A stretch of 64,000 bases of DNA from Collinsella aerofaciens (lineage in GTDB: Bacteria > Actinomycetota > Coriobacteriia > Coriobacteriales > Coriobacteriaceae): contig JAPJOH010000010.1 in assembly GCA_030826265.1 (NCBI GenBank), positions 3,723-67,722 on the forward strand, in the 5' to 3' direction. This document shows, piece after piece, positions 8,178 to 16,894 of the stretch. The notes below the pieces were generated by a model. The model saw only the letters and a program-made list of their open reading frames with translations, was not told the DNA's origin and searched no databases. Within the stretch, counting starts at the first letter, position 1. Each line of letters starts with the position of its first letter. Position numbers and translations under genes: made by a program.

Positions 8178-10859
8178 CTAGTCCTCGAGCAGGTCCTCGA
8201 TAAAGCCGACGCGGTAGTTTTTGAAGATGACCTCGCCGCCGTCTTGCGTGGCGTCCAGATCGACATCGCCCATGATGCCAAAATCGTGGTCGCCATCCTC
8301 GTCGGCAAAGATCTGGTGCACGTGCCATACGTGCGCGGTCTTCTCCTCGGACTCGTCAATGGAAAACATCGCGGCGCTGCGGGCATCTCCGTCGGTGAGG
8401 ATTTCCTCGTGCTGCTCGTGGTAAGCGTCGAGTGCTTTTTGCCAGCGGATCTCGCTCATGCCCCAGTCGTCGTCGAGCTCGCCCAGGTCGCGAACGTGCT
8501 CGCGGGCGGCAAGGGTCACGCGGCGGAAGAGCGCGTTGCGCACCAATAGCGTGCAGCCGCGACGGTCCGCCACGACCTCGTCGATGCCCTGCGGCGGCGC
8601 AGCATCGAGGGCTGCCGGGTTGCCGGCGTTCTCCCACTCATCCACCAGGCTCGAGTCCACCGAGCGCACCACAAAGCCCAGCCACGAGATAATGTCGCGC
8701 AGGCGCTCGTCGCGCTTCTCGATGGGCACGGTGCGGTCGAGTGAACGGTAGGCCTCTGCCAGGTAACGCAGCAAAATGCCCTCGGAGCGGGCGATGCCGA
8801 GCTTTTGGATATAGCCCTTAAAGTCGCTCGCGCTCTCCAGCATGTCGCGCAGGACGCTCTTGGGCGAGAGCTGGTAGTCGTTGGCCCAAGGTACTTCTTG
8901 GCAGTACTTGTCGAAGGCGGCATCGAGCAAGTCCTCGAGCGGCTTTTCGTAGGTGACATCCTGGATGCGCTCCAGGCGTTCCTCATATTCGACGCCGTCA
9001 GCCTTCATTTCGGCCATCGCGCGGTCGCGCGCGGCGCGCTCCTGCGCGCGCAATACCTGCTTGGGGTCCTCGAGCGTTGCCTCGACCATCGAGATCAGAT
9101 CCATGGTATAGGTCTCACTCTCGGGGTCGAGCAGCTCCAGTGCGGCAAGCAAAAACGGCGAGAGCGGCTGGTCGAGCGCAAAGTCCTCGGGCAGATCGAC
9201 CGTCAGTGCATAGTCGATGTCTGGCGCGGCGTCAGTCGGGGCGTCGGGCGCGGGCGGCACCTCGGTGCGAACGACGACGCCGGAATCGATGAGCGTGGCG
9301 AAGATTTCGTCGGCGCGAACCTCGAGCTTGGCCTTTTCCTCGGGGGTCTGCAAGCTCGTCTCGATGAGGTCGTGTACGCGGGCTCGGGCATCGCCGCCCT
9401 GCTCGACCACGCTAATCACCATGGAGTGCGTGATGCGAAGGCGCGGCTTGAGCGTCTCGGGCTGCGTCTCGATCAGGCGCTCAAAGGTCTGCTTGTTCCA
9501 GGTGACAAAGCCCTCGGGGGCCTTCTTCTTTTTAATCTTGCGGAGCTTCTTGGGGTCGTCGCCCGCCTTGGCCATGAGTTTGGCGTTCTCGATCTCGTGC
9601 TCCGGGGCCTCGGCGATGACCATGCCCTCGGTATCGAAGCCCGAGCGGCCGGCGCGACCGGCAATCTGATGGAACTCGCGGGCGCGCAGGCGACGCATCT
9701 TGTAGCCGTCGAACTTGGTGAGCGCGGTGAGTACCACGGTGTGGATGGGTACGTTGATGCCGACGCCGAGCGTATCGGTGCCGCAGATGACGGGCAGCAG
9801 GCCCTGCTGCGCCAGGCGCTCCACCAGCAGGCGATAGCGCGGCAACATGCCGGCATGGTGCACGCCGACGCCGCATCCAAGCAGGCGTTTGAGAATCTTA
9901 CCAAAGGCCGTGGAGAAGCTCGTCCCCTTTGCCGCTTCTTTGATGGCCTCGCGCTGCTCCTTGCTGGCGATGCCAAAATTGGCGAGCGACTGTGCCGTTG
10001 CAAGGGCGGCATCCTGGCTAAAGTGCACGATATAGAGCGGGGCCTCGCCGCGGCGCATGGCGAGCTCGACCGTGCCCTCGAGGGAGGTCGTCACGTAGTC
10101 GTAGCTCAGCGGCACGGGGCGCGGGGCATCGACGACCAAGTCGCAGGTAGCACCGGTGTGTTCCTCGAGTGAGGCGGCGATGGCAGTGACATCGCCGAGC
10201 GTGGCGCTCATGAGCATGAATTGCGTGTGGGGCAGGGTGAGCAGCGGCACCTGCCAAGCCCAACCGCGGTCGGGGTCGGCAAAGTAGTGGAACTCGTCCA
10301 TGGCCACGCAGCCCACGTCGGCATCTTCGCTCTCGCGCAGTGCGTCGTTGGCAAGGATCTCTGCCGTGCAGCAGATGACGGGTGCCTTGGTGTTGATATG
10401 CGTGTCGCCGGTAATCATGCCTACGTTATCGCGGCCGAGCACCTGCACAAGGTCGAAAAACTTCTCGCTGACCAGAGCCTTGATGGGAGCCGTGTAGTAG
10501 CAGCGCTTGCCCTGCGCCATGCCCATAAAGAGCATGCCCAGCGCGACGAGCGATTTACCCGATCCGGTCGGTGTGCCTAAAATGACGTGATCGCCGGCAG
10601 CCAGGTCCATGAGGGCCTCTTCTTGGTGATCCCACAGTTCAATGCCGCGATCGCTCGTCCATTCAAAGAAGCGTTCGAAGGCTTGATCGGGCGTGAGCCA
10701 CGGTTCGGGCTCGCTGCCGTCCTCGGGCTCCCACCAGGTGGGGGAGAGCGCGCCGAGCGAGCCAAACTCGGCTTCGGTTCCCGTGCCGCCCGAGAATGAG
10801 CTGGCGGCGCCGGCGCCGGAGACGGTGCTGGCGGCGGTATCTGTCGTGGTCTGTGCCAT
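8178..10859 (-). CDS. DEAD/DEAH-box helicase with DUF3516 C-terminal region
   Basis: 893 residues. SF2 core: Walker A GTPTGSGKS at 95-103, Walker B box DEFH at 188-191, SAT at 218-220, and motif VI QIAGRAGRSG. The DEFH/SAT pattern and long C-terminal extension (about 560-893, DUF3516) match the actinobacterial Ski2/Mtr4-like helicase family. Likely an ATP-driven RNA or DNA unwinding enzyme in the cytoplasm. The first 50 residues are low-complexity Ser/Gly/Thr. I start at 10859 because the frame upstream runs into the second 123-bp repeat; the SD there is weak (GAGAGAAAG), so a start further in is possible. An acidic tail (EDLLED) ends it. Confidence 0.9.
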   Translation of the reverse strand: MAQTTTDTAASTVSGAGAASSFSGGTGTEAEFGSLGALSPTWWEPEDGSEPEPWLTPDQAFERFFEWTSDRGIELWDHQEEALMDLAAGDHVILGTPTGSGKSLVALGMLFMGMAQGKRCYYTAPIKALVSEKFFDLVQVLGRDNVGMITGDTHINTKAPVICCTAEILANDALRESEDADVGCVAMDEFHYFADPDRGWAWQVPLLTLPHTQFMLMSATLGDVTAIAASLEEHTGATCDLVVDAPRPVPLSYDYVTTSLEGTVELAMRRGEAPLYIVHFSQDAALATAQSLANFGIASKEQREAIKEAAKGTSFSTAFGKILKRLLGCGVGVHHAGMLPRYRLLVERLAQQGLLPVICGTDTLGVGINVPIHTVVLTALTKFDGYKMRRLRAREFHQIAGRAGRSGFDTEGMVIAEAPEHEIENAKLMAKAGDDPKKLRKIKKKKAPEGFVTWNKQTFERLIETQPETLKPRLRITHSMVISVVEQGGDARARVHDLIETSLQTPEEKAKLEVRADEIFATLIDSGVVVRTEVPPAPDAPTDAAPDIDYALTVDLPEDFALDQPLSPFLLAALELLDPESETYTMDLISMVEATLEDPKQVLRAQERAARDRAMAEMKADGVEYEERLERIQDVTYEKPLEDLLDAAFDKYCQEVPWANDYQLSPKSVLRDMLESASDFKGYIQKLGIARSEGILLRYLAEAYRSLDRTVPIEKRDERLRDIISWLGFVVRSVDSSLVDEWENAGNPAALDAAPPQGIDEVVADRRGCTLLVRNALFRRVTLAAREHVRDLGELDDDWGMSEIRWQKALDAYHEQHEEILTDGDARSAAMFSIDESEEKTAHVWHVHQIFADEDGDHDFGIMGDVDLDATQDGGEVIFKNYRVGFIEDLLED

Positions 10860-10980
10860 GTGGTTGCTTTCTCTCGCGATTGTCCGCCAACTATTATGGC
10901 GTAGCGGCGCATCGATGCGTTTGCAGGCAAGAAAATGCAGGAAATGGGCGTTCTGCCCGGCCGTTTGGTGCAGTTGCCAG

Positions 10981-11103
10981 CTAAGTGAGTAGACTTTTTG
11001 CGATGTCGCGAGCACATGGATTTTGCACAAGGGTTCTATCTGCGGTTTTAGTTTTCGTTATGCGGGTTGTGCTTGGCTATTGCAAAAAAGTCTACTCACT
11101 TAG
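10981..11103. repeat. 123-bp element with terminal inverted repeats, copy 2
   Basis: Starts CTAAGTGAGTAGACTTTTTG and ends CAAAAAAGTCTACTCACTTAG-like (last 20 bases complementary to the first). Same length and same orientation as 959-1081, with alignable interior. It lies between the helicase start and the TrmB stop. In this copy an inner pair GCACAA / TTGTGC can extend the fold. Confidence 0.8.
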
Positions 11104-11168
11104 GTTTGAGGGTTGTTTGCTGGCGCCTATTCGCGCTTATTTGCTGACGCCGCGACCATCAGAAGCCC

Positions 11169-12008
11169 CTAGGACTCTTGCGGCAGGCGCTTCTTGCCCT
11201 TGCGGGCACGGTTTCTGAAGTTCTCGACGGCCTCTTCCATGCCGAGAGGCACGTAGGTGAGCTCATCGAGGTTTTCGGGCAGGTAGCAGGCAAGGCTTTG
11301 CTCCTGCGCGCGGCCCGCCGCGAGCTGCTCTTCGATGGGTTCCGCGCCGGGCGTAGCGCAAATGCCATAGACGGCGGCGCCCATCTCGCGCGTGCGGCAT
11401 TCATATTCGGTCTCGGGATGCTCGGGATGGTCGCGGCGGACGTTGTCGCTTACCCAAAGCGTGTCGTAGCCGGCCGCGGTAAACTGTCCTAGGGCGTAGT
11501 CGCGCAATGGCTTGCTGTCGGTGCGCAGCGTGACGGTGGCGCCGGCTGCAAAGAGCGGGCGGTAGAGCATCAGATGGTCGACATGGACGAGTCGTTTTTT
11601 GGCGTACTTGGCCTTGGGCTGCGGCGTGGGAAAGTTAATGGTGATGACATCGAGCTCGCCTGCGGCAAACAGCTGCGGCAGCGATGCGGCGCCTCGGGGC
11701 AGGACGAGTGCGTTGGTCAGTTCCTGCTCGCAGATTTTCTGTGCGGCATAGGCGATGCAGATGGGTTCCTGGTCCATACCGATAAAGAGGGTGTTTGGCT
11801 CGTGGACCGCGCGCTCTACAAGGTACGTTCCCTTGCCACAGCCAAGATCCAGGTGAAGGTGTTCAAAGGGCTTGCTGCCTGCGGGCGCACAGGCCTTGCG
11901 CCAATCTCCGGCATAAGCCTCGGGGTTTGTCTCAATCGCATCGGCGTAGCGTTCCAGGCGCTCCTCGAGCACAAAGTTCTTAGGCGTGCGAACGTGGATG
12001 GCTCCCAT
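11169..12008 (-). CDS. trmB: tRNA (guanine-N7-)-methyltransferase-like protein TrmB
   Basis: 279 residues. SAM-binding motif DLGCGKG at 54-60, GMDQEP at 78-82 for the ribose acid residue, and the family block at 126-140 reads FPTPQPKAKYAKKRL where E. coli-type TrmB has FPDPWPKKRHHKRRL. TrmB makes m7G46 in the variable loop of tRNAs. The Asp and Trp of the block are replaced (T and Q) and basic residues shifted, so this is a divergent member; m7G activity is probable, not certain. AAGGAGCC precedes the ATG. It is longer than the usual 210-240 residues through an N-terminal segment and a charged tail (RNRARKGKKR). Confidence 0.82.
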   Translation of the reverse strand: MGAIHVRTPKNFVLEERLERYADAIETNPEAYAGDWRKACAPAGSKPFEHLHLDLGCGKGTYLVERAVHEPNTLFIGMDQEPICIAYAAQKICEQELTNALVLPRGAASLPQLFAAGELDVITINFPTPQPKAKYAKKRLVHVDHLMLYRPLFAAGATVTLRTDSKPLRDYALGQFTAAGYDTLWVSDNVRRDHPEHPETEYECRTREMGAAVYGICATPGAEPIEEQLAAGRAQEQSLACYLPENLDELTYVPLGMEEAVENFRNRARKGKKRLPQES

Positions 12009-12126
12009 GAGGCTCCTTGGTCATAAGTATGGAACGCATAGCTGCACGTTCCGTCAATGGATTGAAAAAGGGCGGGCATAGTTTGCCCGGAAGATGCGGT
12101 GCGGCTCGGCGGCGAGTCGTCGATGC

Positions 12127-12999
12127 CTACAGGCGCTTGAGAATCACATAGCGGTTGAGCTCGCCGCTGCGACCGTCGGCATGGAAGCGCTCAAGCTCGC
12201 GCACGGGAACCTCGCCGCTCTTGTAGAACGTACGGACGCCGCGCACCAGGTCGGTGATCTGCTGATCGTCAAAGTGATGGCAATAGCGGTAGGCGTGGCG
12301 GTCGTTTTGCCAGCCAATGAGGTGGTCGCCGGCTTCAAACTGGGCGGAATCGTAACCCTCAAACGGCGGGGTGAGCTCGGCGCGGGCTTCGGCGCGAACG
12401 GCTTTGCGCGCCATGCGCTCGTCATTCATAAACTCCCAAAAGCTGATGGCGATGATGCCGCCCGGGCGCGTTTGCCGCACCAGGGCGTCGAGCACGCGTA
12501 CGCGGTACTCGCACGACGGCACGTGGTGCATAAAGCCAAAGCAGACCGAGATATCGGCGAGCGGGGCGTCGAAAAGCACGTCGGGTGTTTCGGCGGGGTT
12601 GAGCTTCATGAGGGCGTCGAGCACGTCGAGTTCCTGGAAGTGCAGGTTGGGAATGCGCAGCGCGTGGCCATGTGCATCGATGGCCAGGTCTTGACACGAG
12701 TCGACGCCATAGAACTCAAACGGGCAGCTGGCATCTGCCGAGGGGTTTGCGCCGTCGACGCCCTTGGCGGCAAGTGCGCCGCCGGCGGCAAAGTTTTCGA
12801 ATCGCATATTGCCGCAGGCGAGATCGAAGACGCGGACGGGATGCTCGATCGTGGCGACGTCGAGCTGTTCGAGCGCGATGTCCATGGTGCGCACCCAGCC
12901 GGGCCACGGGGCCTGGCGCGTATCGGAAAAGGAGGCGGAGTGCTCGCGATAGAACGTGTTGTTGAGCTGGATGAGCGATGAGGCGAAATCGCGGTTCAC
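12127..12999 (-). CDS. Class I SAM-dependent methyltransferase (Trm9/ALKBH8-like)
   Basis: 290 residues from a GTG start. I chose the GTG at 12999 because GGAGGGAG sits nine bases upstream; in-frame sequence further upstream does not look coding. SAM motif VFDLACGNMRF at 57-67, acidic loop FYGVDSC, and a post-I block PLADISVCFGFMHHV. The N-terminal FxxxFSDTRxxPWPGW pattern (24-35) matches the Trm9/ALKBH8-type tRNA wobble-uridine methyltransferases, which usually complete a modification begun by Elp3. An elp3 gene lies 2 kb downstream on the other strand, so a joint role in wobble uridine modification is an attractive inference. It could also be a generic small-molecule methyltransferase. Confidence 0.75.
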   Translation of the reverse strand: MNRDFASSLIQLNNTFYREHSASFSDTRQAPWPGWVRTMDIALEQLDVATIEHPVRVFDLACGNMRFENFAAGGALAAKGVDGANPSADASCPFEFYGVDSCQDLAIDAHGHALRIPNLHFQELDVLDALMKLNPAETPDVLFDAPLADISVCFGFMHHVPSCEYRVRVLDALVRQTRPGGIIAISFWEFMNDERMARKAVRAEARAELTPPFEGYDSAQFEAGDHLIGWQNDRHAYRYCHHFDDQQITDLVRGVRTFYKSGEVPVRELERFHADGRSGELNRYVILKRL

Positions 13000-13266
13000 G
13001 GCGCGGAACTCCCTCCGTTGGCGGTGCGGAATAAACAGTATGACCATACTACCGTTAACGTCGCAACGGGGACAACCGAGCTGCGGCTCATTGCTTTGTT
13101 TGGACACATTTCCGCAGCTCATATGTGCCCGCAACCGCCAGTTGTCAAAAATCTCACTAGAATAGGTGGCATGCTTTTGGCGGTGGCGGATAGATTTTTA
13201 ACTGTGCAAGGCGCCTTAAGAACAAAAACGGTCCGGCGGCACGGCTGGCATCACATAGGAGGAACC

Positions 13267-13989
13267 ATGAATGTAGAAACTGCGCAGCGGCTCGCCGACC
13301 TTCGCCGCAGCAAGGGCTTTAGCCAAGAAGGGCTGGCGCGAAAGCTGGGGCTGTCGCGCCAGGCGGTTAGTAAATGGGAGCGTGCGGAGAGCTCGCCCGA
13401 TACCGAGAACCTGATCTCGCTCGCCAAGCTCTATGGTGTGAGTCTGGACGAGCTGCTCAATCCGAGCGATGAGATTGAGGACGATATCGAGTTTGAGAAC
13501 GAGGACCGCGCTCGTCAGCGCGAGGCCGAGGCGGCAGAGCGCGCCCGCACCCATGAGGCGGCGGCGCGCGCCACCGAGGCGGCAACGCAGGCAAGTGACG
13601 CGGCAGCCAAGGCGGCGCAGGCGGCAAGCTGGAGTGCGCAGGCTGCCAATGCGGCGACGGCTCAGGTGACGGGTACCGGTGCGGCTGGTCCGACTCCGGT
13701 GAAGGGTCCGTTCCAGTCATTCCCGTATTGGGCCGTGTGCTGGCTGCTGTTCTTTTTACTGATGTTCCTGTTTGGTGCCGGCCCCTTTGCTGCGCTGATC
13801 TTCTTCACGATTCCCATCTATCACTGGGTGGCGCGTGCACTCGATGGCGATTGGGCGCGCGGGGATATTCAGGTTGGTCCGGCACCGGTGGCGGTCAGGG
13901 CCCAGGGGAAGGATACTTCTGCGGAACCTGATGCTGACGTGGCTACCGCGGCCACCGCTGAGCCATGTGCCAAAGAAGGTGACGAATGA
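13267..13989 (+). CDS. XRE-family regulator with membrane anchor
   Basis: 240 residues. HTH at about 5-58 (RLADLRRSKGFSQEGLARKLGLSRQAVSKWE..., the classical Cro/C1 helix pair), an acidic/alanine-rich linker (68-135) that may form a coiled coil, and two hydrophobic segments near the C-terminus (about 155-190, PYWAVCWLLFFLLMFLFGAG and AALIFFTIPIYHW). The start is set by TAGGAGGAACC. A membrane-tethered transcription factor of this layout is common next to DUF4097 genes in Gram-positives, where it senses envelope state. Its stop overlaps the next start (ATGA), so the two are translationally coupled. Confidence 0.85.
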   Translation: MNVETAQRLADLRRSKGFSQEGLARKLGLSRQAVSKWERAESSPDTENLISLAKLYGVSLDELLNPSDEIEDDIEFENEDRARQREAEAAERARTHEAAARATEAATQASDAAAKAAQAASWSAQAANAATAQVTGTGAAGPTPVKGPFQSFPYWAVCWLLFFLLMFLFGAGPFAALIFFTIPIYHWVARALDGDWARGDIQVGPAPVAVRAQGKDTSAEPDADVATAATAEPCAKEGDE

Positions 13990-14888
13990 TGAAGCTTTCG
14001 CATGAATCCAAGCTGCGCCTGGGCGTCGGCATCGGAGCGTTTGTACTGATTATCGGGCTTGTTTTTGGCGTTTCGCGGACTTTGATTCATTTTGATGGCC
14101 CGTGGGATCTCGACGATGTTATACCCGGCTTGTCCGGTATGGACGATGTGGTTGATGACGACGATTTTATGAACGATGGCGGTAACTATTCCGCTCGGCC
14201 TCAGCAGCTTTCGTGTACGACCTTTGATGCCGATGAGTTTCGCTACCTCGATTTCGATATCGATGCGGCTACGGTGGACGTCAAGGTTATTGATGGTAAC
14301 AAGGCTCGCGTTATCGAGCGGGGACGCGTTGCCAATGGTATGGATGCCTCCAAGGCCGCGACGCAGAACATCGCATCCGTCGAGGACTCGACGCTCAAGG
14401 TTTCCCAGTTTGGAAGTGATGACGGTAAGGCAATCGATCGCTCAGTTACGGTCGAGCTGCCGCGCCGTGTTGCCGAACATCTGAAGGGAGTCAACGCGCA
14501 CGTGGGCTCGGGTGATCTGCAGATTGCCGGTGTCACCTGTGATGGTTTCGACCTTTTCCTGGGTGCGGGAGATGTAGAGTTTGCGGGCAGCGTGACTGAT
14601 GCGCTCAGTGCTGAGGTCGGTTCGGGCGATGTGACGTTCGAGCTCTACCAGGCCCCCGTGAAGTCGATGGACGTGAGTGTGGGCTCGGGCGATGTGGAGA
14701 TGATGGTTCCGAACTCGACGGGCTTTAAGGCGAGCCTTACCCTGGGCAGCGGCGACTTCGAGAGCGATTTCCTTCCGCTTGGCTACGACGGCGAGACCAT
14801 TTTGAATCTTGAATTCGATAACGGCGATAAGTCTGCTACGTATCGTTTTGAGGTCGGTTCGGGCGACATGTCATTTGATTCAGAGTGA
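13986..14888 (+). CDS. DUF4097 (LiaG-like) membrane-anchored beta-repeat protein
   Basis: 300 residues. One N-terminal membrane helix (about 12-32), a short acidic spacer (DDVVDDDDF), then an extracytoplasmic beta-solenoid region with GSGD/GAGD at turns (HVGSGDLQI, LGAGDVEF, VGSGDVTF, VGSGDVEM, LGSGDFES, VGSGDMSF). That periodic GSGD ladder is the hallmark of DUF4097 repeats found in LiaG and related envelope-stress proteins. The ATG overlaps the XRE stop. Likely a surface sensor or structural partner of the XRE regulator; the ligand is unknown. Confidence 0.85.
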   Translation: MMKLSHESKLRLGVGIGAFVLIIGLVFGVSRTLIHFDGPWDLDDVIPGLSGMDDVVDDDDFMNDGGNYSARPQQLSCTTFDADEFRYLDFDIDAATVDVKVIDGNKARVIERGRVANGMDASKAATQNIASVEDSTLKVSQFGSDDGKAIDRSVTVELPRRVAEHLKGVNAHVGSGDLQIAGVTCDGFDLFLGAGDVEFAGSVTDALSAEVGSGDVTFELYQAPVKSMDVSVGSGDVEMMVPNSTGFKASLTLGSGDFESDFLPLGYDGETILNLEFDNGDKSATYRFEVGSGDMSFDSE

Positions 14889-14934
14889 CGGGCGGTTATC
14901 GAAGACTTATATACCATAGCTGCGCTGTTTGATG

Positions 14935-14968
14935 AAGGCGCCGAAGCCGAGATCGGCTCCGGCGCCTT
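14935..14968 (+). terminator. Terminator after the XRE-DUF4097 operon
   Basis: Arms AAGGCGCCG / CGGCGCCTT with an inner GAGCC/GGCTC-like pairing, followed by TTGCCTTT. Confidence 0.65.
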
Positions 14969-14974
14969 TGCCTT

Positions 14975-14986
14975 TACAATGGGGGC
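14975..14986 (+). promoter_or_regulatory. Candidate -10 box positioned for a leaderless elp3 mRNA
   Basis: TACAAT at 14975-14980 is followed by exactly six bases (GGGGGC) and then the elp3 ATG at 14987, so a normal transcription start would fall on the A of the start codon. No clear SD is present. No convincing -35 box was seen. Confidence 0.5.
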
Positions 14987-16894
14987 ATGGAACAGATTAT
15001 CTTGAACATACTCGAGGCTCTGCGTCGCGGCGAGACCGTGGATGACAAAGCGCTCGTCAAACTGATACATGCCGAGGCGCGCCGTGAGGGTGCTGACAAA
15101 CGCGATTTGGCCAAGCGCCGTCTGCTGCCGTTCTACCAGCGGGTAAAACGTGAGGAGCCGGCTCGTTGGGCTGGGTGGAATGTCGATGCCGAGCTGGAAC
15201 GTCGACTGTTGCAGGTGCTGCGTATGAAGCCTCGTCGCACGGCCTCGGGCGTGGCGACCATTACCGTCATCACCAAGCCCTGGCCGTGCTCGGGCGATTG
15301 CCTGTTTTGCCCCAACGATCTGCGCATGCCTAAAAGCTATCTGCATGCCGAGCCGGCGTGTGCCCGTGCGGAGCAAAATTGCTTTGATCCGTATTTGCAG
15401 GTGAGTGCTCGTTTGACCGCGCTTTCGCAAATGGGGCATGCAACCGACAAGATCGAGCTTATCGTTCTTGGCGGTACTTGGAGCGACTATCCGGAAGGCT
15501 ATCAGGCATGGTTTATGTCGGAGCTCTTCCGGGCGCTCAATGATGATGCGGTGGCGAGCGTGGCGGCAAACCCCATGTTGGCGCGTCCGGGCATCAGCCG
15601 TGCCGAGGCAGAGCGCCTGCTCGATGACGCGCCCGCCGATGCGCTGCCGCCGGTGGTGGCGGAGCGCCGCGAGCGCTATCGGGCCGCCGGCATTGCGACA
15701 GACGAGGTCGAGCTTGCTGCCGGCGTTGCCGACGAGCAGGGGCGTGTGGATGCTGCCGTGGGCGGCTATAACCGTGCGGTGCGTCGTCTGTACGGTCCCG
15801 GTACGCCGTGGGGCGAGGTCACTGAGTGGCAGACGGCAACGATGGAGGAGCTCGAGCGTCAGCAGCGCATCAACGAGACGGCGAAGCATCGCGTGGTGGG
15901 GCTCGTTATCGAGACGCGCCCCGATGCCGTAACGCCGCAGGCCCTCACGCTCATCCGCCGCCTGGGCTGCACCAAGATTCAGATGGGTATCCAGAGTCTC
16001 GACCAGCACCTGCTCGATATCAACGAGCGTCGCATTTCGGTGGCTCAGATCGAGCGGGCGTTTTCGCTTGCACGATTGTTTGGCTTTAAGATCCATGCGC
16101 ATTTTATGCTTAACCTGCTGGGCGCCACGCCCGGGGGGGACAAGCGCGACTACGAGCGCTTTATGACCGAAGGGGCCTTTATGCCCGACGAGGTCAAGGT
16201 CTACCCGTGTGCGCTCATCGAGGGCTCGCGTCTGGTGGGCTGCTACGAGCTCGGCGAGTGGCGCCCCTATACCGAGGAGGAGCTGCTCGACGTGCTGGCC
16301 GATGACATCGTGGTGACGCCGGCGTTCTGCCGTATCAGTCGCATGATCCGCGACTTTAGTTCCGACGACATTATGGTGGGCAACAAGAAACCCAACCTGC
16401 GTCAGCTCGTTGAGAACCGCCTGGCTGCTCGGGGTGACGGTGCGACGGTGCGCGAGATTCGCTATCGCGAGATCAGTACGGCGGGTGCCGACTTGGATGA
16501 GCTTTCTCTTGATGAGGAGGTGGCGTACGAGACGCCGGTGACGCACGAGCGCTTTTTGCAGTGGGTGACGCCGCAGGGCAAGATCGCGGGCTTTTTGCGG
16601 TTGTCGCTGCCCGACCATTCGTTTGTTGCCGCGCATGCGGACGAGTTGCCGACGTCGCCGGACGAGGCGATGATTCGCGAGGTACACGTGTATGGCATGG
16701 CGGCACGCGTGGGCGACCAGGGCCAGGCGGCGCAGCATCACGGGTTGGGGCGTTTACTCGTAGAGCGTGCGTCCGAGATTGCCCGGGATGCCGGCTATGC
16801 GCGCGTCAACGTGATCAGCGCGATTGGTACGCGCGAGTACTATCGCCATTTGGGTTTTTACGATCATGGACTCTATCTGCAAAAGGAGCTCTAG
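14987..16894 (+). CDS. elp3: Bacterial Elp3: radical SAM/acetyltransferase for tRNA wobble uridine
   Basis: 635 residues, close to archaeal/eukaryotic Elp3 in length. The radical SAM cluster Cys101-x3-Cys105-x2-Cys108 (CSGDCLFCPND) lies in a PWPCSGDCLFCP context diagnostic for Elp3, followed by VLGGTWSDYP and the long KIHAHFMLNLLGATPGGD block. The C-terminal region (about 490-635) is a GNAT acetyltransferase fold with HHGLGRLLVE as the acetyl-CoA loop and YYRHLGF near the end. Elp3 uses acetyl-CoA and SAM radical chemistry to make 5-carboxymethyluridine at tRNA position 34. Bacterial Elp3 is scattered but known in Coriobacteriia. The gene abuts the next one with no gap, and the start may be leaderless. 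Confidence 0.92.
   Translation: MEQIILNILEALRRGETVDDKALVKLIHAEARREGADKRDLAKRRLLPFYQRVKREEPARWAGWNVDAELERRLLQVLRMKPRRTASGVATITVITKPWPCSGDCLFCPNDLRMPKSYLHAEPACARAEQNCFDPYLQVSARLTALSQMGHATDKIELIVLGGTWSDYPEGYQAWFMSELFRALNDDAVASVAANPMLARPGISRAEAERLLDDAPADALPPVVAERRERYRAAGIATDEVELAAGVADEQGRVDAAVGGYNRAVRRLYGPGTPWGEVTEWQTATMEELERQQRINETAKHRVVGLVIETRPDAVTPQALTLIRRLGCTKIQMGIQSLDQHLLDINERRISVAQIERAFSLARLFGFKIHAHFMLNLLGATPGGDKRDYERFMTEGAFMPDEVKVYPCALIEGSRLVGCYELGEWRPYTEEELLDVLADDIVVTPAFCRISRMIRDFSSDDIMVGNKKPNLRQLVENRLAARGDGATVREIRYREISTAGADLDELSLDEEVAYETPVTHERFLQWVTPQGKIAGFLRLSLPDHSFVAAHADELPTSPDEAMIREVHVYGMAARVGDQGQAAQHHGLGRLLVERASEIARDAGYARVNVISAIGTREYYRHLGFYDHGLYLQKEL

Noticed and set aside
8805..10172. 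Open frame opposite the DUF3516 helicase
   Set aside because: Antisense shadow of a clear helicase gene.
14783..16741. Long open frame opposite elp3
   Set aside because: It mirrors the real gene on the other strand; no start signals or domains, and high GC makes such antisense frames common.
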